A stretch of 64,000 bases of DNA from Callipepla californica brunnescens (GCA_023055505.1 JALIRH010000006.1:26819105-26883104); one strand, 5' to 3'; positions 21,206 through 35,022 are shown, counted from the stretch's first letter. Numbers and translations are program-made. Notes: generated from the sequence alone by a model not told the origin.

Positions 21206-24200
21206 CATTACTTAGCATTTTTGCTACACTACTGTTAGCATAGATGCAAAACCTCGGTGGAAAGCTAGGTTTCCCGTTCAGAAAAACCACGTTATTTTCA
21301 TGCTACATGTAATGTTACCCATTGAAAGCACGTCAAGTGTATATATTCCTTTTTTTGCCACCCTGGAGTGCTCAAAGGCAGAAATCATTCCTGATTTACA
21401 GTGACATCTGGATGACCTCTTGAAAGGATGGATGAATTACTCATATGACAAAAAATCAGAGAAGGCCATATTTTAGCTGTTGCTACTTTCTTACTTCCTA
21501 ACCATAACCATACACAGGTGCTGAGTGTTACAGATGCAGAGGGAGTGAGCACAGAACTAAGTGAGGGGCCAGTGGGTCAAGCACTAGAATAAGTGAGATT
21601 CTCCACTCAAGTCACAATTCAAACTGGGGGAAGCAGAAAGGTCTACCCCTAAATTACCATGCATTTCATTCTTTCATAAACAAAAATTACTCAGTTTACT
21701 TGAAGGAAAGTTTTCATCTATCTCATAAAAATTTGACTGATCCCCAAAAGACAAATAATGGTTGGAGTTATGCAGCTACAAATTCATCAGAAAATACCAA
21801 GCATATAAAATTCCCGATCAGTGGGCCTCAGATAATCCTGCAAAAAATCTGCAGGAAATTCATTCAGAATTTTTTTGGATTGTACTCTATGAATTCAAAT
21901 GTGTAACCAGATTTCTATCTCATTTACTATTTTTCATCACAGCTGAAGTTACTGTCTTTCTAACAGAAGTGGAAGGCTGCAGATCAATAACTCCCAGCTC
22001 TGGCCACAGTAGTTCAGTAAACTGTCTCCTAATTCGCTCCCTCAAAAACAATCAACAGCAAAACAAGCCTAACCAACTCTAGTCAGTAGTTTTGTCCCTC
22101 TGTCCAGCCCCTGTTCAAGATTTTTTTTTACATAAAGTGTATTCATCTTCCATAATAATACAGCAGCTACTGCAAGACTGAGCCAGCATTGAACCTTGTG
22201 AAAATCTAGGTTCCAACCATTTGTTTGGCTCAACCTTCATAGAAACTGAACGTAACTTCCATTGCATATAAACCAAGCAAGTTCAATATTTGTAATACTA
22301 ACTCTCTAAAAAGTCTGTGACTCTTTGACCTCACTGGCTTCCTACACAGAAAAATCCTGTGCCTCATTTGCCACTTAAAACCACTTCTGCAGCCACATGA
22401 TGATCTGTTCACTAAAAAGAATGATCACCTGGGATATGAAGTAAAACAGTCATGTAGGCTATTGCTAGCCTATGTTATTAAGGAAAAGTTACAGTAGATT
22501 GATCACTACGGTATTTAAACACTGTGCAAAGATGAATTAATTTCATACACATTATTTTAAAAGGCAATTTTCATACACTACCTCAAGCTGAGGAACAGAA
22601 CAACCATCTGAAATATCCCTTAACAGCCTAGGGTGCTGAGAGCCTACTAGCACCAGCACAGACCGTTCAGTCAGGATTACTGTCTGCATGAAGCTGGAGT
22701 TCATCGAGTTGCCCAGTTTCAGTCTAACCATTGATAGCAGAATAAAGTTTGCTTTGAATTGAAACCAGATGCAAGGTCACAAGTAGTATAATCTGGAACC
22801 CACACCACGGTTACAATAGCTTTCTAGAGTTCTGACACTCTTAGTTAGGTACCTGAAGGTATCTGCCATGCGTTAACTCTGAGGATTCTGCCTCTGCAGC
22901 AACACTTTCCAAATGTCATCCCTAAAGAAACTTTTTGGTTTCATCTTTGTAAGTTTACTGTCCTTGTTCCACATGAACTGAAATGTGGGTGGAAGCTTTT
23001 GCATCTTTACCATAAGGTCATTGCCTTTGATGTTAAAGCATTTCACTCCTTGGCAGAAAGTCTGGAGTTCTGCACCTTTAACCCACTCTACTGCTTCAGA
23101 AGATAAAGGGTTCAAAAACGTGAGAAATAATTCAGAAGTGAAATTAAACTTTTTTTTAATGAAATGAGGTATTTTATACATTTTCTATAGAGATCAACAT
23201 ACAGAGCACATGTACAGTGCAGCTGAAAGACATTAGATCAAGAAACTCACTCCTGCCATTATACATGTATTCTTGCCATTGCTGTCAGAAGTTCCTTGCT
23301 TGAAGTATACAAGTGTCAAAACATGCAGATATCATATTAGCATTTAACTTGTAAACATCAAACATGCACCTTGATGTGTAATTGCAAGTTACTTTGCTTA
23401 GGAGGTTTTATTCCTTGGCTGTAGAGAGACTGGAGATTCCTGTTACTTCTCTTTGCTACAAACATGTCCAAACCTGTTTGTGCCATTTATTATATGAGAT
23501 TTTCAGTCTCCTTGTATGGTAATTATTCTTCCATTTTTCACATCATTGATGATGACAAGCAGGTATTTACAGAACATAAGATTCTCCAACAGAGAGCTAT
23601 CTACTACAGAGAGAATGAAGAGTGTGAGATATGGAAGTTAAAACACAAAGGATATGTTCTGCTTCCAAAGTTTCATCTAAACTCTATTTTGGCAAGTATT
23701 CTTGGAGACGCATTGTTCAAATGTTCTATTTTATTTAGGTGAAATCATTAAATTCATCTCACACTACTGACGCTACCACATTTTTACAATGCTGAATCAA
23801 TGTCCATCATCTTCATTCAGTATGCTGAATCACTAATGTGCACAAATACTTCTGTCTTAATGTTCTTTAGAGATTAGCATTTTAAAAAAAGGGCTTAAAG
23901 CATAACCCATAGAGAACATTTTGCCTGCAGGAAAAGAGGGAGATTTCACTCCGCTTTCTCCATATTAAGAGAGAGGTAATTTGCCACCCAAGAAAAACAT
24001 AGGCTGCTCAACACACAGACCTATCTGTCCCACCTGTCCCAAGAGAATGGGGCTGGAGATACATGGACTTTAGGACCATGGGCACAGAATCTCAGAAGCT
24101 TGCAGTTTTTCTATCTGTTGGACTCATTCAGAATCACTAGATTTGATTTATTCACAAATTTCAAAGCCCCAAAAAATGAAGCAATTGCCTTTACCCTTCC

Positions 24201-26607
24201 TATGGAGAAGCAAGGGTGCAGACTTTCACCTTCCTATTATTGTGCCAAGCTAAATACGTTTCTATTGAATTGGAACAGTTAGAGAGACATCCAATCTTGA
24301 GACCCAGAGCTGATGTTTATATAATGGTGGGACAGAAACAAGGGTTGTGGTTTAGTTTTTCATTTATATCCTGGCAGACCCAGCTGCAACAGCAACCCTC
24401 TCCTAAGCTTTGTACAAATACACAGTAAGCCCATCCTGGTTACAAGGAACTGACTTGATACAGAAGACAAGGAAGGGCAGAGAGAGAAGACATTAGGAGG
24501 GAGAAGTGGAGAAAACTGGTTTACAGATCAAAAACTAAAACATGAAGAGATTCATAGGCGTGTTACCACACCTTCCACTCCTGCCATAAGAACTGCATAA
24601 AGAAGCACTAAGCCCCTTAAAAATCTGTCTCCAAACAACCCGTCCCAGACCACACAGGAAACCAGTGACAGAACACAGGATGTTTGAGTGCCTTGGGAAG
24701 AAAGCTACCACTGCGATCGGGGCTTCGACAATCACTGCATAAATATCACAAGAGCCCTTCTCTGTCTCAGAACATTCACACTCTGAAAAGGCAATTAACT
24801 CAAGAACAAGGCAAGTGTTAGTAACCTCTCCTGAGAGCCTTGTAGCATGGGTACATTCAGCCTCACTTTTCAGCTATCAGAAGAAATCAAAAGCAGCAGT
24901 TATGTTCAACTTCAAAATTACCAATATAGAGATTATACACATTCAGCACTGTTTTTCTGGTTCTTTCATTTGTCTTGTAGAACAATTGATTTTATTACTT
25001 CATGAAACAAACAAACAAAAAAATAACAATGGTGGATAGAACTTTTGTTAAGTGCAGCCTTCAAGAAAATCATCCTTCAGTTTCCTCTACCATGCACCAC
25101 ATGAAGAAAACTCTTTTCTGGTGAGCACATCAGTAGCACACACGGCACCTCCAGTCTGCATATTTGTGACTGGTGCATAATCAGGACTGCTAACACCACA
25201 CTGAAGAATTCCAAGGTGCAAAGGACTCCAACATGTTTTCTGGATTAGCAGCACTTCTCTACTGAGCAGCCACTTCAACAGCTAGCATTGGAGCAATCTA
25301 GGCAAGTCACTGTGGGGGGGATCCAGCTGGCAGAGAGTAAATACTTTTTTGTCTGCCAGAGCACAGATAGCTCTAATAGCCACTACACATACCTCTCGTC
25401 CTCTGCTAATCTGATAAATAAATTAGGATATTTTAGTTAGGCCAATTACAGTTTACAACTAGATTTACAAACCCGACAGATTTTTCTGAGCTCCTCAGAA
25501 CAGCAGTTATTCCACTGGGGAACTGTGCTTCCCCCACAATCCTCAAAGCTATGTGGAGTTTAACACTGGGGTTTTTCAGCTCTTTCAATTAACGTAACCC
25601 ACAAATTGGCCCTATGTACTACCTAGCTGCAGGACTGGGAAACTTTGCCACATGCCAGCATGTAGTTGTTTATCCTGTGCATGGAAAGTGAAGTTTTGCT
25701 TTGCTGTCCTGCTAGATGTTTCCTTGGAAAGCTAACACATTTTTATAAGTGTATTTGTTATGTTGCTTATTTCACTTCTATAATATATAGTATAAAACTT
25801 ACTGAAAGCGAGTTAAACAAACCAAATTTCAAATGGGGAGTCAAAAAACTTACCCACACACTGAGCAGAAGAGCAAACAGCCATTACTCAGGTTCAAAGC
25901 ACTATAATTTCACGAAGACTAACAGGTGACAGATTACGCTGCAAGAATTAGGGCAGCATTATTAATAAATGGAGAATTCTTGTCTCCCTGCTATGTTGAA
26001 CCCCTCATCTTTTACAAAGACCTTTAGCAAGCAGATCAGAGCAAGGGAGCTCAAAAAGGTGATCTCCACACTATAGGCTTTTCTCCACTGCTCAGAGTTA
26101 GTGCTGCATGACATCACCTATGAATAAAGCTAACCACCTAAAAGTCTTGCCAGTTGCCCCACCCCTCCCCTCGGTTATTTCAGGCTAAGTCATTTCCTTT
26201 TAATTATGCAGCTTAGTGCATGTAGAAATACAGTTTCTTCTTGTTGTAAATACTTACCCAAATTCTGTTCCCAATTAGATCATAGGACAGAAATTAGGCT
26301 GCAGGATATGCCAGCGATGGATCACAAGTTTTGAGCCTGCTGGTGAAAGTTTTGATCTTGATAGACCTAAGCTAAGGTGGGAACTCAAATAACTCATTAA
26401 ATCACCACACAAATGTTTTCTTATACGGCTTATTTCAGCCAAAAGGAAAGGAGCTGTTTGCTTTGGTGTGACAGCAGGAGGACTGGCACAATGGACAAGC
26501 AGTGCCATTAACAAATAGGACTAGTAAGTAAAAGTGCAAACAGAATTAATGCCATTATTTTTTTTAACTAGAAGTCAGGGCAAATTGAAGCAAAAAGCCC
26601 ATTACAC

Positions 26608-27073
26608 TGGTCACTCCAAAAGTAATACCTCCTATTTATTTCCACGGAAACTACAGTAACTCCAAAGAGCACAATGACACTAGTTGATGAAGCAGATTCT
26701 CAGTTACAAAACACTACTTTTCAGTATAGTCACCCCCATTAGCTATGCCACCGTTGAAAGCATCACCCTGCCAGCTCACTGTGCTCACCTTCACTTCTCA
26801 GTCTCCACAAAGTTTCAGCAAGTGCCAATGAATGTCAAATTGGTGCATTTTTTTCTGCATGGAGGAATTAAATTCCACTCCTTGGCTTCATCTGTACTTC
26901 CATGTTAGACAGTTCTGTCAGACTGCCCCTCTGCTGCCATCTGCCTCATGGTAACAAAATGTGCTGGAATATTGGTGGGAAGGTTTGACCTCTAGTGCCG
27001 TACTCCAACACCCTCCTCTGACATCATGGGCCAATGTGACAAAATAGGACACATTACTTTTGGAGCAGCTCTC
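26608..27073. mobile_element. Mariner-type element, non-autonomous
   Basis: Ends are inverted repeats: left TCACTCCAAAAGTAATACCT, right ACATTACTTTTGGAGCAGC. The interior shares GTTACAAAACACTACTTTTC, TCAGCAAGTGCCAATGAATG, TCAGACTGCCCCTCTGCTGC and GGAATATTGG with the copy at 45.6 kb. At about 466 bp it is far below a full mariner (about 1.3 kb) and has no intact transposase. Confidence 0.85.
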
Positions 27074-30000
27074 ACACTTCGTAATCATCTTAAATACTTG
27101 TGAGCTCCCACTTAAAGCAGATGAGAATTATATACTTCCATGGAGAGAGAGATAGACATCAGAGAATTCAGAGCAAGCTTGGAGTACAACTAGGGTAAAA
27201 TCTGAAAAGTTTTTAAGGCTTTAAACAAGAGGCATGATCCCCTGGTAACTGTGCTTAAGGCTATGGCTGCTATTGGGGATGCCACTTGGCTGCAGGGCTG
27301 GCTGTTCCAGAAACCAGCAGTCTTACTGGTACTTATCTAGTCTTACAGTGAGCTGTCCCAGGCACCAGTGAGTCAGTGTTTATCTGCACTGCACTGTGGG
27401 ATGTAATGGTAAGGTGAGAGAAGTGGGACTACCACATTCATCAGCAGGTAGCCATTAGGCTTAAACGTAAAGCAAGACCTTGCCCAAAGTAAAACAGCAG
27501 CTCCCTATGTCTCGGGTATGTTGTAAAGGGGAATACAAAGATTACCTTGAATTATATTCTCCAGTGGAAACAAACTTCCTCTGAGAACTTGAAAAGATCC
27601 TTTTCCTATTGATAAAGCCAAAGAAAATGGCTGAATCATCTGTTTACATTTTGGATTCCTATAACTGTCATCCAGAGTCTTTTGTAAATACGAATCCTAA
27701 GAGCAGAAGATCTAGACATGCCAGTTGTAGACTGACAAAATGCTCACTGGGTTTCAGAACAGAGTCACCCATACAGTAAGCGGGAGGCAGCATCCACAGG
27801 TACATAAAGACGTCATCTACGTCACCAGCTGGCTTCCTTCTGAGCAGGCTACCTCAAACAGAGAAGCTCAGCTGCATAGGGAAGGGACTCCAATCATTAC
27901 AGTATATGCCTCCTATAAAATTCCTTAGAAGGAATGCCTGGACACAGCCAAACCACAGAGCTTTTCCTATCCATCGCAAAGAATACAAAGCATCACTCCC
28001 TGCATGCTCTAAGAAGACTTCACTTTTCCAAAATTTTTGGTGGTTCAAAGCCCTGGATCAACTTTGCTTCCACTCCTCAGTATGTATGCACTCCTGTATC
28101 TAAGAACGTTGAAGTACACAAAAGACTCTTTCTGAAGTAGACACTTACTTTACTGAAGTAAAGTTCTGGCAGGTGGGAATGAAAAGTCAGTGAAAAGTGA
28201 GTTGAAAGTGTTTGCTCACAAAGCAGAATTCTTTGGTTATTCATTCTCCAAGAGACTATGAAGAACTACCAGAAATGTTAATAAATCGGACAGCATGATA
28301 TTGATTTTGCTGCATGTAAGAACATCAGGTGGCATTTTTGGAGGAACAACTTTCCAAAGTTCCTATGGATTGAGTTCTAAACGAGTTGCAATTTCTTAGG
28401 AAAAGTTTACTCGTGATACTGGACACGTTTGCCTGGAATGCAGAGATGCCAGAAAATCAAAGATACAGGACTGTAGTAAAAAGCAGATGAAAAAATGGAA
28501 AAATATTACAGAGCCAATGCATATACGTGTTTCAAATGAATATATGACCTCAGCTTTACTCTGGAGTTCAGTTTCTGAAAAAACTGTCTATTGAAAACAC
28601 AGAGTTGAAGAAGATGAACTGAAAAGAATTCAAGAAAGGGAGTGACATGAATGAAGAATGCTTCCCTAGAAGAAGTTAAAAAGATGTAAGGTCAAATTAG
28701 ACTAAACTTTTTGTAATAGCAGCAGAGTATGGGAATATCAGGATAGGTACACTGTTGAAACAGCTCCTTTCTGTTTTTCCAGACACATTCTATTTCCCAT
28801 CATTGGAGCTGGGAGGTAATTTAAAATCTTATGTAGTATTTTGTAGTAGAAGGGATGGAAGAGTCTATAGTTCCAGACAGATCTATGCTTTCTACATCTT
28901 TTTCTTCTAGAACACAGCACAGAGTTTGTGGTGCAGACATCTGACATATCACAGCTGCCACTGACAAATAGCTCAAATATTTTTACAGGAGATCCTTTAG
29001 TGACCATCAGATTCAATTGGCTGATTGATTCTTTGGATTCGGTCCTTTGTTTTTTTCATTAACATGATTTATATTCTTTCACTCTGTGCTTTTGGAGACA
29101 GCCACCTATTTTGCATTCATACTTTAAGGCTAAGCTTCCTCTACAAGGATTCATGCCAACGTTTACAGTAGCATGAACACGGATAGCTTCTCAAGTTTAT
29201 CTGCTGTGGAGAACAGAAAACAAAAGCACCTGATGTGAAAGAGTAAATTTCAAACTTTTTGCATCCCTGTGATACCTTCATAGAAATCCCTCAGAGAGAG
29301 GCCACCAAACACCAACATTCTTGGGCTACAAGCTGAAGGTCCCTGTGACATGGTTAAAAGGAAACTGAATAACAAGAGTGCAATTAACCATTCTCATAAT
29401 AAGAAGAGAAAACAGAGAGAGGCAGAATAACATTTTAAACCAAACATTTAAATAGTCAATAAGCTTTCTACTGCAATATATAATTAGCTTGTTGAACACA
29501 TTCCCAGAGGATATCGTTGCACTAAACACTTTAGTGGGTACAACTGAAGGTGTTTCTCATCTTTAACGCACTCAATATAAACACTATTTTACAGCTTCCA
29601 GGAGGACAGTAATCAGCTTCTGTTTGTGCTGTAAATCTCCTTGTATGTCACTCATCCAAAACAGACACCATTGAACAAGTTTCAACGTGTAAGTTCTTCA
29701 CTGGAGCATTTCATGTCAACCTCCGTCAAACATGGTTTTGGGCTACAGAGAGTGTTGTTTCCACTGTGGGGATTTGTGCCTCCCAAGATCTGCACACTAA
29801 AAATGATCCTCTCCCTCCCTCACTTAGTCAGGAGGATACCTATTTTCATTTCATAGTAAATAAACATTCAAATGATTCTCAAGCTCTCTAAGATTTTCAA
29901 CAGTCTCCTTTAAAAAAGAAATTTTTATCAAAGCAGAGGTGTTACTTGCTGAGCAGTAATAACAGGTGGGAAGAGAACAAGAACTGTTCCTTCCTTGTCT

Positions 30001-30816
30001 TACATTTAAACGTGTGGCTGTTTTGTTTGTTTGTTTCTAGGATGGGGATTTTATTTTCTTTAAACAGACTAGCCAGCTCTACTTGTCACATTTTTAGCCG
30101 TAGAGAGTTTGTTTAAGGTCTGTCAGCATTTTCCGGCACAGCCTAGAGATACAACCTTTCAAGAATCCTATTAATACAGAACAAATATGTTAAATGTCAG
30201 AAGCATACACGCTCTTTAAACTCTGCTCTTCTGATTTCTAATAGCTTTCTTGTTAACAATGAAGATGCTGATGTGGTGTTCAGCACACCCGTCTGCATGT
30301 TCCAGACCTCTCTCTGAGAAAGTACTAGGGGCCGGAGCAACTGCTGCATGCATCAACAGGAATGTTTCTGTTCACACAGAAGAAAAGAGAAACAGAAACA
30401 GAAAGAAAAAGAACGCAACAACAAGGAAGTAAATCAATAAATAAAAGCACCACACGTGCCCACCCAACCATCAGTGACTTATTTCTCAAAAGAAGAAATA
30501 CACAAAGGTCAGCTTAACGTTGATTAATTTAAAGTTTTAAGGGGCTCGCTATTATTTGTCCTCTCATGAATGGCAATCAACAGTGCTTAGCAAGCACAGT
30601 GCCTTTTTCCACACATCTCAAACTACCACAGGATACAGTATCATGCAATCCAAAATATACGAAGGTTCTGCACCTTCTTCAGTGGTACCTGGCACTAGCT
30701 ATAGCCAGAAACAGAGTAGCAGACTGCAGCATTAGTAGTAAGTAGACAATTACTGCAATATTTCACAGCCTCTGAAATGTTTAAATTTGAACAAATAAAC
30801 AAAAATACTTGATACT

Positions 30817-30860
30817 TAAAAATAAAAAATAAAATAAAAAATAAAAAAGAAAGAAAATAA
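30817..30860. repeat. A-rich (AAAAAT)n low-complexity tract
   Basis: AAATAAAAAATAAAATAAAAAATAAAAAAGAAAGAAAA: simple A/T sequence directly beside the candidate donor at 30865. Confidence 0.9.
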
Positions 30861-30865
30861 CTCAC

Positions 30866-31090
30866 CATTCTGGAAACTAAGAGCCTTCTCTTAGATCCAA
30901 ATTATGCCGTGGCTCAGGACATCAGCCCTGTTGAAAGAGCACCTATTTTTTGCTCCAGCTTTGAAAAACTCCAGCGTGCTGAGGGCTGGGTTAGCTGCTA
31001 GGACCACACCTGGTGTGTGCCTGTCTGTGAGAGGCACTGAACAATGCCTGCTGGAATTTGCAGTCTCACAAGTACCTTGCACCACTTGTG
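30866..31090 (-). ncRNA. Candidate 5' non-coding first exon of MACC1
   Basis: On the minus strand CCAGAATG|GTGAGT gives a strong donor at 30865-30860. The 200 bp before it is less AT-rich than its surroundings and lies next to a promoter-like cluster at 31116-31218. The exon start near 31090 is an estimate. Nothing shows that it joins the exon at 14074; this is inferred from orientation and position. Confidence 0.3.
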
Positions 31091-31115
31091 CAAGAAGACA
31101 GAAGAGGGTGAAGGA

Positions 31116-31218
31116 ACTACATTACCCACAACTGCCTTCAGCTGGTTTATGATTACACCTGAAACCAGGAGAGGTGGTGTGGGAGTTTCGCCCCGGGGAG
31201 GAGAGATAGGCACACGTG
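31116..31218 (-). promoter_or_regulatory. Candidate promoter: ZNF143-like site, GC box, E-box
   Basis: Plus-strand ACTACATTACCCACA (31116-31130) resembles the ZNF143/THAP11 core ACTACAnnTCCCA with one mismatch. TTCGCCCCGGGGAGG lies at about 31188-31202 and CACGTG at 31213-31218. All fall within about 130 bp upstream (minus sense) of a possible exon ending in a good donor. No TATA box is seen. Confidence 0.3.
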
Positions 31219-32570
31219 GAAAAGAAGATAATGTGTTCTCCTTATGCACCACCAGAAGCTGGTTAAGATTTTCTGCTTTCACATGCCATATTACAGATCT
31301 GTTGAATGTGTTGGGAGGGGGACAAAGGACAGGTTTCTGATAAAGCTCAGGGTTAGAAATCATTAGATTTACAGGCAATGAATACAGCGACCAAAATTGC
31401 ACGAACCTGTAGGACCGGTTTGGGGATCTCCGTGCATGTAAGGTAATCATGCAACTGGGTATGAGGAAGCACATGAACAAGGGGCGGCAATGGCTTGAGA
31501 AGACATCTGCACAGGAGGCAAAGCAGAGATATTCCAAGCAGAAAGATTTCCTTTTGGCCCTGTGATCTTTAGAAAATCATGTTTTCCCAAGCATGGTACT
31601 GCAGGTGCTGCAATACTTATTTCAGCATTCCTTAGGATACAAAGAGCACAGCCACAGAGAGATACGATAAATGTTCTTTGAAGCAGGCATGTCATGGGGA
31701 GTTGGAGGAGATATGATTTTCCTGTCCTGTTCTTATTTGCCAGCAGTATTTTAGTAGCACTTAACATTCACAGCTGAAGATTTCTTTTGATGAAAAGAGA
31801 CTTTACAGCCTTTCTAAGCCAACCGCCAAAAAGCTGAAATAGAAACCAAGATGAAAAAATTGTGGAAAAGCAGAATCCTGGAGCAGATGGTGTCAATACT
31901 GGTGGGCAACTTCCAACAAAGAAAGCTATTATTTGCCAAAATATGTTGATCTGTTCAACTAGGGCTAGTAGAAAAGTGAAATCAAATTCAGCAAATAGTT
32001 TAATCTGGTAAAAAATATATGGGGAAATGTATTAGCAGGAATAGTGCCAACACCTGTCCAACTAAAGAGTCTCTCCACTGCAGCACCTACAATTGTTCAG
32101 TTCCTTCAGAGAATTCAACACTTTCTCTTCTACATGGTCATCCAGAAAACAGACCTTCCTAGCTGATTTTATGGGGTTACGAGGTGGGAATCTTTTCTAT
32201 TTTGTATAATAAACTGAGGTACTGATGGTGACAGAGATAAAGAGATGTTCCATTTCTAAGTGCTCTTAACAACTAGATATATTGTTGAAAGAGCTCTTCT
32301 CTGCTGTCAAAAGTAGGAGGTTACAGTACCACTGAATAATACAGCAGGGATACTTACTTTGTACTAAAACTATTACAAAAAACTTAATTGATTTCTACTT
32401 TCACTGTTTTTCTGAGTTTGGAAACTCAATGTCTGGAAATTGAAAACATAGTTCAGATAATTTTTTTTCAGGAGGATGAAGGAAACATTTCCAAGGACAT
32501 TTGTTAGTTTGCTTGGAGACACTGAGAAAACAAATATTTAATTTTTGTCTCATAGTTAATTTTCTTGGGA

Positions 32571-32660
32571 TTTTCCTTTATTTTCCTTTATTTTATTTTA
32601 TTTTATATTATTTTATTTTATTTTATTTTATTTTATTTCATTTTATTTCATTTTACTTTT
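32571..32660. repeat. (TTTTA)n minisatellite-like array
   Basis: Nine 10-bp units, mostly TTTTATTTTA, beginning with two TTTTCCTTTA variants and ending with TTTTATTTCA variants. It explains the Phe/Tyr/Ile-rich frame at 32501-32743. Confidence 0.95.
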
Positions 32661-33588
32661 TGAGAGAGAGAGAGGTACTATTATTCAGTTCTAATATAGA
32701 AAACAATGAAACCCCTAAACAAGCTGAAATTCAGTTACAGTAATATCATTTAAATAGGAAGGAAGATTTTGGTATCTTAATCTCTAAATTTCAACCCCAT
32801 TTCTATCAGATTATTCCTTAAAATTTCTATTTAGATAAAACACCTTCCTGAAACTTCATGTCTCTGAGTAGATCATCATTAGCTCAGAGAAGGAATGTTA
32901 GTTCACAGTAGACATACGTTTTTGACAATCTGTTCTTTGATTGAAAGAACAAAGAGATTTTACCTTTACAGAATATCTGATTTTTCAGATGGATGAATGA
33001 AAACTCAGTCAAGCTAATCTGCATCTCAACTGTTTCTCAGCTAGGAAAATACTATAGATGATATGTGTACTTTTATCTTTTTTGGACCTTACTGACCCAT
33101 GTGAAGCACCTACAGGATTCCAGTTCACCTTTAGGCCTCAGAACAGTGCTTTAGTAGTAATATATTTTGTGTTCTGTACAAGACAGCTAGTTTTGTGTAA
33201 GCAGTTTTGTGAGTTTAATTAACTTCACTGTTTACACACAGGGGAAACCCACATGTTGGACACACAGACGATTGCCATAGCAGATGTTCACAGGCTCATT
33301 TGGCAATATATTTTTTTACTTTTTTGTTTGTTTGCTCATCTCAGTCTACTTCACAGATATGTTTCTGTCTTGAAATCAGTGGAATTCATGGAGGAATATT
33401 TCTGGATATAAGCGGGGCCTAAGAGGGAAGATCTGGAAGCTGAGGATACCTGGGCAAGCTGGGTGCAAGCTGAACATGATGGTTGAACCCACAGGAACAC
33501 ATTCACTAGTGTAGAAAGGGCAGAAGAGTTGTTCAGCAGCAGGCAGGCTGCCAGCTGCCAGGCACAAGCAGCGTCATGGGACACTTAC

Positions 33589-33684
33589 CTCACTTTGAAA
33601 TGGGGTGAATGCCACCAAGCCACATCCTTTGGCTTTTGCAACCTTACTGGTAATGGTGGCAGAATCCTGGAAAGCCCGGAAGTG
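33589..33684 (-). promoter_or_regulatory. Candidate alternative first exon with ETS site
   Basis: Plus-strand CCCGGAAGTG at 33675-33684 is a consensus ETS site. On the minus strand, about 90 bp downstream, GTGAG|GTAAGTGT forms a near-ideal splice donor (33588-33583). A TATA-less promoter plus short leader exon would look like this. No transcript evidence is available from sequence. Confidence 0.2.
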
Positions 33685-34717
33685 GAAACAGTCATATTCT
33701 GGCTTGATGTAACATAACACATATGGGAAGTTGCCACCATGTCTTCACTTCTCATTTGATTATGAGTATGTGTCTTACTCTTTACTGATTTTTCCTTTTT
33801 GTTTGTTTAAATAATTGCATATTTTGACGTCTAAGACCAGCAATGATTACAGGGTCAAAGGGATCACTTCAGCTCTGTCTGTAAATATATTTTGTTTTCA
33901 ACAATTTTAATAGCTGGGCAGAAAGCAGAATATCTTTTCTGGACCTAACCTCAGTTCTGTTGCAGTTCTCATCAGAATGATAAACACCAGGGTTTTAATG
34001 TACATTTCGTGTTGTTCTCATCCCATTGTTTCAGTTGATTCTAAAGCTTACAAAAGATAAAATATGAAGCCCCCGCCCATCAAATCACTAGGAAAGAAGA
34101 ATCACGAATCCCAAGCTACAAGGCAGTTACTTAACTATTTTCCTGAAAATTAGCTGTGGCTACTACACCATTATTTGTGTATACATCTGAGAGGAAAAAA
34201 AGGTACAATGTCGGGTCATTCTGGATATAAATAAGCCACTCATACATAGCCAAGGACAGGTTTTTTTCTCCCCCTCCCAGTGAAAGAAAAGTTTCTATAA
34301 CAGAGACTATTCTGGCCCAAGATGTTTACATATGGGGTAACAGCTTGCCTACACCTACTACCAAAAAAATATTTAATAACTAAGAGAGATGAGGGGGTGA
34401 GAATTGGTTTTCTGCCAGGTCTATGCTACAGCACCAACATACTATTCTATAATTATGCTGGCAGGAGCAGTTTTGGCTGGTTGTACTGATTCCAGAACCC
34501 TAAGTATAATCTATACCAGCAAAAGCACTGTTTCTGCCAGTTCTGCATTTATGTTAGGGCTGTTGCCAGTATACAATATTGCCAAAAATCACATTCCTAA
34601 GGGACATTACTTAGACTAACAAAAGTTTCTAATACAAAGCAGACTTTACAAACACTAATGAATACTCCACCAGTAGGGTGGAGCAAAACTACCTTTCTTG
34701 ATAAACAGTGAACCAGA

Positions 34718-35022
34718 GATATCAGGAAGTTCCACACAAATGTGTGTAAAAGCTTCTTCACAGTGCAGTGACGGAGCACTGGCACAGGCTGCACAGAGAG
34801 GTGAGGGAGTCTCCTTCTCTGGAGATGTTCAAGACCCGCCTGGACGCCTACCTGTGCAACCTGGGCTAGGGAGCTACTTTGGCAGGGGGTTGGACTCAGT
34901 GGTCTCTAAAAGTCCCTTCCAGCCCCTTCAATTCTGTGATTCTGTGAAAGCAGAAGGGTATGATATAGTCCTGTGCAACATTAAATCTCAGAAAACTCCC
35001 AAATCACGATATATCCTTATCA
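34718..35022 (+). mobile_element. CR1 LINE 3' end plus shared 3' flank, copy 1
   Basis: CAGGAAGTTCCACACAAATG ... GAGCACTGGCACAGGCTGC ... CAAGACCCGCCTGGAC ... GGCAGGGGGTTGGACTC ... ATTCTGTGATTCTGTG is a CR1 3' end up to about 34946. The next 75 bp (GATATAGTCCT, AATCTCAGAAAACTCCCAAA, ATATCCTT) again match what follows the CR1 at 40.8 kb. Confidence 0.88.

Larger units (their letters stand above)
14075..30865 (-). other. Probable MACC1 5' non-coding intron
   Basis: 16.8 kb without supported coding exons. It holds a TA microsatellite (17042-17076), a G12 run near 19143, the second copy of the unclassified repeat (21050-21205) and a mariner-type element (26608-27073). Whether it is one intron depends on the candidate first exon at 30.87-31.09 kb. 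Open frames at 15425-15964(+), 19663-20013(-) and 22873-23181(-) are discussed elsewhere. Confidence 0.4.
31240..34715. other. Non-coding stretch with ATTTT array
   Basis: No coding exon supported. It holds the pentanucleotide array at 32571-32660 and an ETS-type site with a minus-strand splice donor near 33.6 kb. The minus frame over 31.0-31.8 kb shows no protein I recognise. Confidence 0.6.

Noticed and set aside
22873..23181. 102-codon minus-strand frame (contains VKGAELQTFCQGVK)
   Set aside because: Looked codon-like at first, but the acceptor is only fair, there is no donor or partner exon, and I cannot match it to a family.
26275..26514. Minus-strand frame beside a GTAAGT donor at 26257
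   Set aside because: All three frames have a stop between the frame and the donor, so it cannot be an internal coding exon.
28738..29016. 92-codon minus-strand frame rich in Arg/Lys/Cys
   Set aside because: In-frame stops just upstream, no good splice sites, no family match.
30998..31537. 179-codon minus-strand frame
   Set aside because: Overlaps the candidate promoter and leader exon; no recognisable protein features.
32501..32743. Phe/Tyr/Ile-rich 80-codon frame
   Set aside because: Direct translation of the TTTTA array.
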